A stretch of 7,950 bases of DNA from Holosporales bacterium. Lineage in GTDB: Bacteria > Pseudomonadota > Alphaproteobacteria > BNTO01. Below are positions 1 to 5,477 of this stretch, piece after piece. The position numbers and the translations under genes were made by a program. The stretch lies in NCBI GenBank assembly GCA_031273545.1, contig JAISRQ010000158.1, positions 1 through 7,950 on the forward strand, read 5' to 3'. Positions within the stretch are counted from its first letter, which is position 1; each line of letters opens with the position of its first letter. A model generated the notes under the pieces. It was not told where the DNA came from. It searched no databases and was given only the letters and a program-made list of their open reading frames with translations.

Positions 1-34
1 AAAGCTTTTGCGTAGACGTAAATACCGGGGGCAA

Positions 35-115
35 CAACGAATGCTGGCGAAAAAGTGCGGAACGAAGACAGAATAATCACACGTGTTTGTCGGGAAAAGT
101 CAGTATTCTGGGGGC
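35..115 (+). repeat. Dispersed intergenic repeat, copy 1 (degenerate)
   Basis: This stretch aligns by eye with the spacer at 1138-1213. Both have TGCGGA, then GAA-rich sequence, then ATC-CA, then GTGTTTGT (GCGTTTGT in the other copy), then AAAA-T, GTA-TCT and GG. It also shares GAATGC followed by GAAAAA with the copy at 5368-5440. It runs directly into the GC-rich block at 110-127. The copies are too diverged to be a recent duplication, and no score was computed. Confidence 0.35.
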
Positions 116-181
116 CCCCGGTCCCCCTATTCCCCAATGAATGCGGCTTTTTTGGAATAGTAGTCCATTGTTCTTCCGAGT

Positions 182-209
182 TTGCTCGTATTCATTGAAG
201 ACATATTAG
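182..209 (+). promoter_or_regulatory. Candidate promoter for the 282-1067 gene
   Basis: TTGCTC at 182-187 and TATTAG at 204-209 are separated by 16 bp, a fair but not strong match to a sigma-70 promoter. It would give an untranslated leader of roughly 65 bases before the ATG at 282. Such matches are common in AT-rich DNA, so this is tentative. Confidence 0.25.
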
Positions 210-281
210 TGGAACGTAAAAGAAAGTCAAAATTATTGAAATTTTTATGGCACTTTCCCAAAAAAAAGAAAAGGATTGGAT

Positions 282-1067
282 ATGAGAACACACAATAAAT
301 TGGCGTCGATAATCGTTATGTGTAGCTGTTACCTCAGTAGTACGCATGGATCTGAGCACTGGACTGATAGAGGAGGAACCATCATGGCAGGAAGTGACAT
401 TACTATAGGCGCAGCAATAGACATAACGAATTCAGGCTCACGTTATAAGTCAGGCAGAAATATTTTTTTTGAAACAGAAAAATACGAATCACTACTCCTA
501 AATGGTGAAATAAGATCGTGTTTTAGTGCGAGAGAGACGTTTAGCCTTGACGTAAACAGCGCATTGCTTCTGTGTGCAGTAATTAAGGCGCGAGATGTTG
601 TTATAAATGTTCATGGAGAAAATGGACGCGTCTTATTCCAGCGACACAATGAGATGCATCCCTGGATTTGTGCTGAGTCTATTACGCTATTCGGAAAAGG
701 AAGTGTGGATTTGAGAGATGTAATGTGCAATTGCCCAGTTTTTGTGCGTGGAGAAATAGAAGTACTTCATCCGATTAATGCAGGTTTTGGAAAAACGACA
801 TTTGATGATATTTACCGTGATATGTTTAGCGAGGTCGATTTTGATGATACGTTTAGCGAGGTCGATGCAGCTCGCGAAAGATTTGCCGAGATAGACAGGC
901 AGATGAAAGAATCATTTGAATTGAGCAAACGTACAGAAGAGTTTCCTGATTTTGATTCCAAAGAGCAGCCAATGCAGGATTATGGATCGTTGGCAGAAAA
1001 AATCATCCAGGATTCTATCGCGTGGGCTAGAGACCGGGCAGCAGGGCTATTAAGTTCTCCAATATAA
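282..1067 (+). CDS. Predicted secreted beta-solenoid-like protein, unknown function
   Basis: I do not recognise this 261-residue protein. The ATG at 282 is chosen over the in-frame TTG at 276 because AAGGA (271-275) lies six bases before it. Residues 1-23 look like a signal peptide: basic start (MRTHNK), hydrophobic LASIIVMCSCYL, small residues, and possible cleavage after THG. Residues about 35-165 alternate short hydrophobic strands with Gly, Asn and Asp turns (DITIGAAIDITNSG, IKARDVVINVHGENG, AESITLFGKGSVDLRD), the texture of a right-handed beta-helix of the filamentous-haemagglutinin or bactofilin kind. No signature motif of either family was found. Residues about 175-250 are acidic and probably helical; DMFSEVD and DTFSEVD form a nine-residue tandem repeat at 180-195. 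The protein is probably exported or at the cell surface. It stands alone, with spacers on both sides. Confidence 0.75.
   Translation: MRTHNKLASIIVMCSCYLSSTHGSEHWTDRGGTIMAGSDITIGAAIDITNSGSRYKSGRNIFFETEKYESLLLNGEIRSCFSARETFSLDVNSALLLCAVIKARDVVINVHGENGRVLFQRHNEMHPWICAESITLFGKGSVDLRDVMCNCPVFVRGEIEVLHPINAGFGKTTFDDIYRDMFSEVDFDDTFSEVDAARERFAEIDRQMKESFELSKRTEEFPDFDSKEQPMQDYGSLAEKIIQDSIAWARDRAAGLLSSPI
819..866 (+). repeat. In-frame 27-bp tandem duplication inside the first gene
   Basis: GATATGTTTAGCGAGGTCGAT (819-839) recurs at 846-866 with a single base changed (ATG to ACG). The offset is 27 bp, so the reading frame is kept and the protein gains the pair DMFSEVD/DTFSEVD. The near identity points to a recent duplication or to a site prone to copy-number change. 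Confidence 0.8.
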
Positions 1068-1083
1068 ACTTGGTGCCACGCTT

Positions 1084-1112
1084 TTGATATCTGTCAACGT
1101 TAAGTATAAAAT
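1084..1112 (+). promoter_or_regulatory. Good sigma-70-like promoter downstream of the first gene
   Basis: TTGATA at 1084-1089 and TAAAAT at 1107-1112 are exactly 17 bp apart; TATAAA at 1105-1110 overlaps the second box. This is the best-looking promoter in the window. The predicted start near 1119 is followed within about ten bases by AGGAG (1127-1131) and an ATG at 1138. It could serve the micro-ORFs at 1138-1226 or give the aldolase gene a leader of about 500 bases. Confidence 0.45.
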
Positions 1113-1137
1113 TTGTGCATGCTGACAGGAGAAAGAG

Positions 1138-1213
1138 ATGAGGAAATCGTTGCGGACTGAAAAATGAAGTATCGCAGGCGTTTGTTTGCTCGAAAAATTC
1201 GTAATCTCTTGGT
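1138..1213 (+). repeat. Dispersed intergenic repeat, copy 2
   Basis: The core is TGAAG, ATCGCA, then GCGTTTGTTT at 1178-1187, then CTCGAAAAATTCGTAATC. The ten-base GCGTTTGTTT is exact at 6448-6457, where the flanks also match in part (TGAAG before; CT, AAAA, TT, G and AAT after). The upstream half matches the copy at 35-115 (TGCGGA...GAA). This copy also carries the micro-ORFs. Confidence 0.4.
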
Positions 1214-1226
1214 TAGTTACGTGTGA
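1138..1226 (+). other. Two overlapping micro-ORFs (9 and 20 codons)
   Basis: The first micro-ORF (1138-1167) reads MRKSLRTEK and has a strong ribosome binding site, AGGAG, six bases before its ATG. Its stop overlaps the start of the second (1164-1226; ATGA overlap), which reads MKYRRRLFARKIRNLLVSYV. Both peptides are very basic. They lie inside a copy of the dispersed repeat, so the coding look may be accidental, but a promoter followed by a good ribosome binding site is how a leader peptide or small protein would appear. They could also be the remnant of a frameshifted gene. No function can be assigned. Confidence 0.2.
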
Positions 1227-1500
1227 TAGCCGGTATTTTAATTTTATCAGTCAAAAAAAAGAAGAGTACCGAGGTAAATACGGAAGAAACCTGGTTAAAA
1301 AAAAGAAGGGAACTTTCCCAACTACTACCTCTCATCCTATCACCGAAAGGTTAACGGGAGGTTAATTCTAAAAAATGGTAAAGTTGCGGCTAACGATTTC
1401 TTTATTTTGTTGTTATAAATAAAGGGGGTAGATTTCAAAACAAATAACTTTTACTTATATCCTATAAATAATGTATTCCTTTAAAGTTAACTATTCTTGT
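1227..1500 (+). other. AT-rich leader segment between the micro-ORFs and the aldolase gene
   Basis: No gene is seen. AAAAAAAAGAAGAG (1253-1266) recurs as AAAAAAAAGAAGGG (1297-1310), and a related run, AAAAAAAAGAAAAGG (260-274), forms the ribosome binding region of the first gene. ACTTTCCCAA at 1312-1321 also occurs ahead of the first gene (251-260). An extended -10 promoter candidate, TG-T-TATAAA, sits at 1411-1419 without a clear -35, and a second TATAAA is at 1463-1468. Confidence 0.4.
1411..1419 (+). promoter_or_regulatory. Candidate extended -10 promoter for the aldolase gene
   Basis: TGTTATAAA fits the TGnTATAAT extended -10 pattern at eight of nine positions. The best -35 candidate, TTGCGG at 1384-1389, is 24 bp upstream, which is too far, so the call rests on the extended -10 alone. 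It would start transcription near 1426 and include the hairpin at 1508-1553 in the aldolase leader. Confidence 0.3.
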
Positions 1501-1507
1501 GACCCAT

Positions 1508-1553
1508 AGGGTGGTGAGAGCGCATATCTTCGGATTTGCATTTCATCCACCTT
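1508..1553 (+). promoter_or_regulatory. Long UUCG-capped hairpin in the aldolase leader
   Basis: Three stacked helices form one long stem. AGGGTGG (1508-1514) pairs with CCACCTT (1547-1553), with one G-U. TGAGA (1515-1519) pairs with TTTCA (1541-1545), with one G-U and T1546 bulged. GCATATC (1522-1528) pairs with GATTTGC (1533-1539) with one T-T mismatch, closed by a C(TTCG)G tetraloop. That is about 18 pairs, and the cUUCGg loop is exceptionally stable in RNA. TTTTA follows the stem, so it could act as a terminator or attenuator 68 bases before the aldolase start, or as a protein-binding leader. It matches no riboswitch class I know. Confidence 0.6.
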
Positions 1554-1581
1554 TTATAGTAATCTGATAATCCTTTCGGCC

Positions 1582-1595
1582 TCTCAATCATGAGA
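1582..1595 (+). promoter_or_regulatory. Small hairpin just before the aldolase ribosome binding site
   Basis: TCTCA (1582-1586) and TGAGA (1591-1595) form a perfect five-base stem around ATCA. CTCTCA (1581-1586) is also complementary to TGAGAG at 1515-1520 within the upstream hairpin, so the two structures could compete. The ribosome binding site AGGAG follows at 1606-1610. Confidence 0.3.
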
Positions 1596-1620
1596 ACAGA
1601 CAAACAGGAGTAAAAAGAAC

Positions 1621-2664
1621 ATGATCGAATTCAGTAGTGATTACAATGAAGGCGCACATCCAAGGTTAATTGCAAAATTGGTTGAAACAAATATGGTTCA
1701 AACATTTGGTTACGGAAGTGACGCATACTGCGACGAAGCAGCAGACATAATAAGGAACCTCTGCGGGCAAAAAGATTTGGACGTGCATTTCATCGTAGGT
1801 GGAACGCTGACTAACCTAATCTCAATATCCGCGTGCCTGCGTCCGCATCAAGGTGTAATCTCGCCAACAAACGGGCACATACATGTTCAAGAAACAGGCT
1901 CGATAGAGGCAACAGGTCACAAAATCCTGACAATTCCGAGCAAAAATGGAAAAATAACAGCCGCCCAAATCGATGAATATTGTGAAGAATATTTGAACAA
2001 CGAGGGGATCGTGCACCTTGTCCAACCCAAGCTTGTGTACATAACACACCCCACAGAGTTAGGAACATTGTACACAAGGGCGGAAATGCTTGCCATAAGT
2101 GATGTTTGCAAAAAAAGGAACTTGTACCTTTACGTAGACGGGGCACGTCTTGGATATGGCTTGGTTGCGGAAGGAAACGATACAGACCTCAAGTTAATAA
2201 CGGAATGTTGCGACATTTTCTACATAGGCGGAGGAAAGCAAGGCGCTTTATTCGGAGAAGCCGTCGTCATCAAAGACAAAGCCATAGCTAGCGACTTTAG
2301 ACCTATAATGAAGCAACGTGGGGGGTTGTTGTCGAAAGGGCGGTTACTTGGGATACAATTTTCGGAATTATTCAAGGATGACCTATATTTTGAAATTTCT
2401 CGGCATGCAAACAACATGGCATCCTTGATTCGCGAATGCTTAAAGAAGATGGGGATCGAGTTTTTTGTAGAAAATACTACGAATTTACTGTTTCCAATAT
2501 TACCTGATGAGATGCATGACGAGTTATCTAAGCAGTATTCATTGACGTATTATAAGCGATGGGATAAAACGTCCAGCGTTATAAGAATCGCAACAAGCTG
2601 GGCGACTTTAGAACAAAATGTGATGAAGTTTATTCGCGACTTAGAGGAGTACGCCTGCGCATAA
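1621..2664 (+). CDS. ltaE: Threonine aldolase family PLP enzyme (beta-eliminating lyase fold)
   Basis: This 347-residue enzyme is predicted to be a cytoplasmic, low-specificity L-threonine aldolase that cleaves threonine or allo-threonine to glycine and acetaldehyde. The length is normal for the family. Visible landmarks are FGYGSDAYCDEA at 29-40 (family YG-D--- region), GHIHVQETG at 85-93 with the His expected to stack on PLP, YVDGARLGYG at 171-180 with Asp173 and Arg176 for the cofactor, and YIGGGKQGALFGEAVV at 201-216 with Lys206 as the Schiff-base lysine. The latter belongs to the GGTK-GALFGEA branch rather than the SKGLG-PVGS branch of E. coli LtaE. Gly replaces the usual Thr just before the lysine. 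AGGAG (1606-1610) lies ten bases before the ATG. It has no operon partner; glycine supply is the likely role. Specificity within the fold cannot be settled by sequence alone. Confidence 0.93.
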   Translation: MIEFSSDYNEGAHPRLIAKLVETNMVQTFGYGSDAYCDEAADIIRNLCGQKDLDVHFIVGGTLTNLISISACLRPHQGVISPTNGHIHVQETGSIEATGHKILTIPSKNGKITAAQIDEYCEEYLNNEGIVHLVQPKLVYITHPTELGTLYTRAEMLAISDVCKKRNLYLYVDGARLGYGLVAEGNDTDLKLITECCDIFYIGGGKQGALFGEAVVIKDKAIASDFRPIMKQRGGLLSKGRLLGIQFSELFKDDLYFEISRHANNMASLIRECLKKMGIEFFVENTTNLLFPILPDEMHDELSKQYSLTYYKRWDKTSSVIRIATSWATLEQNVMKFIRDLEEYACA

Positions 2665-2691
2665 AGATACTGCGAACTTTTTTAAATCAAC

Positions 2692-2739
2692 CAAAAGCTT
2701 GCTAATTTTCGGTACGCAACTATTAGGGCCCCGGTATAC
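2692..2739 (+). repeat. GC-rich module repeat, copy 1
   Basis: The exact 14-mer GGGCCCCGGTATAC at 2726-2739 recurs at 3096-3109. Similarity extends upstream: both copies have CAAA-GCTT-C, ATTTTC and CGCAA before the 14-mer, with gaps. Reduced forms occur at 110-122 (GGGGGCCCCCGGT) and, on the opposite strand, at 22-32. Confidence 0.55.
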
Positions 2740-2753
2740 AGCAGGAAAGCGTG

Positions 2754-3185
2754 ATGAAAATGTCGCGTTATTTCAGTGGTATTCTTCGCCGAATGGCCCT
2801 CCTAAGGCTGACAGGCCTATACAGTTTTTATATGTTTTATGGCTCATACACGGGGTCTTTTAAAACAAGGTCTCTAGATAGGCACAATAAAGCAGACCAC
2901 AACGATGTTCAAAATGTTTTGATAAGAATCCATATTTGTTACAAAAAAAATATGCAGCAAAAGAGCTCGGCATTGCACTGTCTAGTCTTAAATATACTGA
3001 AAAAGATAGAATGTATACCCACTCCCCAAATGATTACGGTTTTTTTAGGCGGTCAAACGCTTACAATTATTCATTTTCTGGCCCGCAATCTTTGGGGGCC
3101 CCGGTATACGCGTAAAAAAACGTTTTTATACAAAAAAAACGAAATTAAACGTAGAGAGTTTTTAGGAGAAGTCTCAATAATTTGA
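2754..3185 (+). CDS. Doubtful ORF, 143 codons, no recognisable product
   Basis: ATG at 2754 has AGGA (2743-2746) seven bases upstream; GTG at 2751 is an alternative. The frame stays open for 143 codons in AT-rich DNA, which is longer than chance readily gives. Against it, the protein is poor in Asp and Glu, rich in Lys, Tyr, Cys and His, resembles no family I know, and its C-terminal part (LARNLWGPRYTRKK) is encoded by the repeat at 3054-3109. Residues about 14-35 are hydrophobic and aromatic and might span a membrane. It may be a decayed gene: frame 2 over 2726-2863 reads a plausible peptide (GPRYTAGKRDENVALFQWY...) that would join this frame after a one-base shift. Confidence 0.25.
   Translation: MKMSRYFSGILRRMALLRLTGLYSFYMFYGSYTGSFKTRSLDRHNKADHNDVQNVLIRIHICYKKNMQQKSSALHCLVLNILKKIECIPTPQMITVFLGGQTLTIIHFLARNLWGPRYTRKKTFLYKKNEIKRREFLGEVSII
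3054..3109 (+). repeat. GC-rich module repeat, copy 2
   Basis: This is the second copy of GGGCCCCGGTATAC (3096-3109), preceded by CAAACGCTTAC, ATTTTC and CGCAA as in the copy at 2692-2739. It is about eight bases longer because of small insertions. It lies inside the doubtful ORF 2754-3185, which weakens that ORF. The sequence just after it (AAAAACGTTTTT) is palindromic. Confidence 0.55.
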
Positions 3186-3268
3186 AAAAAAACTTGCATT
3201 TTAGGGATTGTTTTAAGTCGGATGTATAATAATCATTCATTGCTCCTGCTTCTACATGATACACGTAC

Positions 3269-3292
3269 CGAGCCACAATGATTGCTGGCTCG
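3269..3292 (-). terminator. Hairpin downstream of the MFS gene, with a competing fold
   Basis: CGAGCCA (3269-3275) and TGGCTCG (3286-3292) form a perfect seven-base stem around a ten-base loop, about 30 bases past the MFS stop codon. There is no T-run after it on either strand, so it is at best a non-canonical or processing terminator. AATGATTGC (3277-3285), which is nearly the whole loop, is exactly complementary to GCAATCATT (3306-3314) beside the stop codon, so a second fold or a loop interaction is possible. Confidence 0.4.
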
Positions 3293-3322
3293 AAATCTAA
3301 AATAGGCAATCATTTGTCCTGT

Positions 3323-4486
3323 TCACGCGTCGGCAATCTTTTGAGATGCGGATATATACTTAAACGCAAGCAACGTAAGCGCACAAAACATTGCCCCAAA
3401 GAGGAACGCCAACGACGGATTCACATGGCTTAGTCTTCCGGCAACATTATTACTAAGAAATAATCCAACACTCGAAATTAAATAATAAATAGAAAACGCC
3501 GTTGCGCGGTTGTGACTTTTTGTTAAGGACGAAATCATATACATAATGCACCCTTGGGACATTCCTATGTGCGCTCCAGCCAAAATAGTTCCAACAAAAA
3601 TCAAGCACTTTCCGCGCGCAACAAAGAAAGCTAAGTGCGCAATCATATGACAAACAAGGGATACCTTAAACAAAAGTTCATGGCTCGTCCTTTTTGCCGC
3701 TATCACAGAAAACAACGCCGCTATTGCAGCACTTATATCGTACAATATATATAGTCGCGCAGTACCCGAAACCGCTATACCTGCATTCATAGACTTTAAT
3801 ACTAAAAAGGACAGGCCAAACCGCGCAAACATCAACAAGAAAAGAACGCCGAATAATCTCCACAAGTAAGAGTCTATATCACGTACAATGTTCTTTAATG
3901 AAAAATTAGACCCCTCAACAAATAATTCTGGCTCTTTTACGAATCTCTTTGCACAAAGACAAGCTATTGCAGCAGGAATCATTGCTGCATAGAATATTGA
4001 CTTGATCGTGATTTCTGAATTTTTAAGTATCCGATACGTTATATAGCTTCCCGTAATGCTTCCACAAAGAAACACCACATGCTTAACCCCATACGAGCGC
4101 CTTTTGTTTCCGCCTAAGTCTGAAATCATTGCGTCCAACGGACACGATCGCATTCCTTTTGCAAGGCGGTCACATATCTGTACCAAGAAAATTGATGCTC
4201 CGCCTGTAGCTAGCGCAAAGCTTCCCTTCGCGATAACGCTAAGCCCCGTGCCCCAAACAATAAGCAGCTTGCGTTTTTGAATTTTATCTGAAAAAATTCC
4301 TGACAAAAATTTGGACAAAAAAGCAACACAAGCCGTACAACCTTCAATTCTCCCGATCTGAATATACGATAGTCCCAGCTCTTTAAAATACGCAGGAAGT
4401 ACCGCTGTAACCATCATTGTCGCAACGGTAGAAAAAAACACTACTGAGATCAACGCCGCAATGGACGGTCTTTCTTCTGGGACCAT
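3323..4486 (-). CDS. MFS transporter, substrate unknown
   Basis: This 387-residue inner-membrane protein has about 12 predicted membrane segments, normal for the major facilitator superfamily. The cytoplasmic loop after the second segment reads SGIFSDKIQKRK, a form of MFS motif A (G---D--GRR). Segment four begins DRLAKGMRSCPLDAMISD, the DR-GKG-R--PRDALIAD signature of a widespread MFS branch that includes many uncharacterised and efflux-type carriers; here the usual Arg of PRDA is Leu. The start is supported by AGGAG seven bases before the ATG. It follows yebC after 26 bp on the same strand and is probably co-transcribed. Possible roles are drug efflux or metabolite exchange with a host; the sequence does not decide. 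Confidence 0.9.
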   Translation of the reverse strand: MVPEERPSIAALISVVFFSTVATMMVTAVLPAYFKELGLSYIQIGRIEGCTACVAFLSKFLSGIFSDKIQKRKLLIVWGTGLSVIAKGSFALATGGASIFLVQICDRLAKGMRSCPLDAMISDLGGNKRRSYGVKHVVFLCGSITGSYITYRILKNSEITIKSIFYAAMIPAAIACLCAKRFVKEPELFVEGSNFSLKNIVRDIDSYLWRLFGVLFLLMFARFGLSFLVLKSMNAGIAVSGTARLYILYDISAAIAALFSVIAAKRTSHELLFKVSLVCHMIAHLAFFVARGKCLIFVGTILAGAHIGMSQGCIMYMISSLTKSHNRATAFSIYYLISSVGLFLSNNVAGRLSHVNPSLAFLFGAMFCALTLLAFKYISASQKIADA

Positions 4487-4512
4487 TTCGCGGCTCCTAT
4501 TACGCGCTTTCT

Positions 4513-5271
4513 CTAGGCAAACTCTTCATCAATCAAGCGCTGAACTTCGTCGCTGCAAGAGAAATTCGTAAACACTTTTTGGACGTCATCATTATCTTCC
4601 AAAATATCAACCATTTTTATCAACGTCTTTGCTGTATCAAAGTCACAGTCGACATAGTTCTTTGGGTGCCAAATAATTTCGGCCCGAGTTGGCTCTTTTA
4701 CGTTCTCCGTTATAAAATCTCGGACTGCACCAAATAATTCAACAGTGCTAGTTATTGTAAACTCGTCGTCAGATTCTTCCACATTTTCGGCTCCAGCTTC
4801 CGCCGCCTTTTCGAACAAATCATCGAAAGGCAAACCATCCTTTGACACTGCAACGATTCCCAAATGGTCAAACATAAAGCTTACACTGCCGACATCTCCT
4901 AAGTTTCCGCCATATTTTGACAGAGTTGCGCGAATCTCCGGCACGGTCCTGTTCCTGTTATCAGTCAAAGCCTCCACTATAACGGATACCCCGCCGACGC
5001 CAAACCCTTCAAAGCGGACATCCTCGTACGAGTCGGTGTTATCTTCGCCCGCAGCCTTTTTTAAAATCCGACTTACGTTATCGTTTGGCATATTTTCCGC
5101 ACGCGCCGCAGCCAAAGCAGCCCTGAGGCGAGGGTTCGCTTGCGGGTCCGGGCTTCCCCTTTTCGCTGCGACTAAAATTTCCCGCCCAATTTTTGCAAAC
5201 ACCTTGGCCCGCTTGGCATCTTGTGCTCCTTTGCGGTACATAATATTTTTAAACTGTGAATGTCCTGACAT
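4513..5271 (-). CDS. yebC: YebC/PmpR (TACO1) family protein
   Basis: This 252-residue protein matches the YebC family over its full length. It opens with MSGHSQFKNIMYRKGAQDAK, followed by the conserved RLRAALAAARAENMPNDN (about 47-64), YEDVRFEGFGVGGVSVIVEA (about 82-101), TDNRNRTVPEIR, and GGNLGDVGSVSFMF (about 120-133). The family is best known as DNA-binding regulators in some bacteria and, through mitochondrial TACO1 and recent bacterial work, as a translation factor that relieves ribosome stalling at difficult sequences. The start is fixed by family homology, although no strong Shine-Dalgarno precedes it. In many alphaproteobacteria, yebC lies beside ruvC; here it heads a pair with an MFS gene. 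The acidic C-terminus (DEEFA) is ordinary for the family. Confidence 0.97.
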   Translation of the reverse strand: MSGHSQFKNIMYRKGAQDAKRAKVFAKIGREILVAAKRGSPDPQANPRLRAALAAARAENMPNDNVSRILKKAAGEDNTDSYEDVRFEGFGVGGVSVIVEALTDNRNRTVPEIRATLSKYGGNLGDVGSVSFMFDHLGIVAVSKDGLPFDDLFEKAAEAGAENVEESDDEFTITSTVELFGAVRDFITENVKEPTRAEIIWHPKNYVDCDFDTAKTLIKMVDILEDNDDVQKVFTNFSCSDEVQRLIDEEFA

Positions 5272-5293
5272 ATTAGAAGACTCAGACTAACCA

Positions 5294-5325
5294 CACGAAA
5301 CCCTATTAAAATCTACCAATTCGTG
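5294..5325 (-). promoter_or_regulatory. Candidate yebC promoter flanked by an inverted repeat
   Basis: On the minus strand, TTGGTT and TTTAAT are 16 bp apart, roughly 35-60 bases before the yebC start. An inverted repeat, CACGAA (5294-5299) and TTCGTG (5320-5325), brackets the -10 region and could be an operator. Six-base arms this far apart occur by chance fairly often, so both calls are tentative. Confidence 0.25.
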
Positions 5326-5367
5326 AAACCAAACGCAACCGTTCTCATCTCAAGATTTTGTATACCG

Positions 5368-5440
5368 ATTTTCCCCTATGAATGCAGATAGAAAAAAAGA
5401 GCAATTACGCGCTTGTTGGGTAATTTCGTAGCAATCATCT
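5368..5440 (+). repeat. Dispersed intergenic repeat, copy 3
   Basis: TTTTCCCC, TATGAATGC, GAAAAAAAGAG, ACGCGCTTGTT (5407-5417), then GTAATTTCGTAGCAATC. It aligns with the copy at 6409-6485 (TTCCCC-ATGA, GAGAAAA, TACGCGTTTGTT, GCAAT) and, through GAATGC and GAAAAA, with the copy at 35-115. It lies between yebC and the 5478-6161 gene; both are on the minus strand, while the element keeps the plus-strand sense of the other copies. Confidence 0.3.
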
Positions 5441-5464
5441 GAAGCGTGGATACATGCACGCTCC
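5441..5464 (-). terminator. Hairpin downstream of the 5478-6161 gene
   Basis: Read on the minus strand, GGAGCGTG pairs with CACGCTTC across an eight-base loop, starting about 13 bases after the stop codon. One pair is G-U on the minus strand but would be A-C on the plus strand, so the full stem forms only in RNA from the gene's own strand. No T-run follows, like the hairpin beyond the MFS gene. Confidence 0.4.
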
Positions 5465-5477
5465 AGCTGATAAAATG

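Larger units (their letters stand above)
1..281. other. Spacer upstream of the first gene, with GC-rich tracts
   Basis: No convincing gene is seen. Frame 1 is open from 22 to 198 but has no ATG and no ribosome binding site, so it is not called. The stretch holds a GC-rich block at 110-127 (five G, five C, GGT, five C) that stands out against the AT-rich surroundings and could fold as G5/C5. It also holds ATACCGGGGGC at 22-32, which is the reverse complement of a module found at 2726 and 3096, and one copy of the dispersed repeat described separately. The last 25 bases form an A-rich ribosome binding region for the gene at 282. Confidence 0.6.
2665..3322. other. Spacer between convergent aldolase and MFS genes
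   Basis: This 658-bp spacer carries two copies of a GC-rich repeat (2692-2739 and 3054-3109), a low-confidence ORF (2754-3185), a perfect AAAAACGTTTTT palindrome near 3116-3127, a TATAAT box at 3225-3230 and a hairpin at 3269-3292. A second frame is open from about 2666 to 2863 and overlaps the ORF start, so a decayed frameshifted gene is possible. No U-rich terminator is seen for either flanking gene. Confidence 0.5.

Noticed and set aside
22..198. An open frame of 58 codons in the first spacer
   Set aside because: It has no ATG, GTG or TTG start with a ribosome binding site, and it runs through the GC-rich block and the dispersed repeat.
1253..1310. The paired A-rich runs as a duplicated ribosome binding site
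   Set aside because: Neither is followed by a usable start codon at a suitable distance; poly-purine runs are expected in such AT-rich DNA.
1508..1600. Resemblance of GGGTGGTGAGAG and CTGATAAT to parts of a TPP riboswitch
   Set aside because: The conserved core (CUGAGA with the later ACCUGA...GGNUAAUNCC) is not present in the right order, and the bases are better explained by the long UUCG hairpin.
4745..5290. A 181-codon plus-strand ORF
   Set aside because: It is wholly antisense to yebC, has a serine- and proline-rich shadow-like composition, and yebC is certain from family homology.
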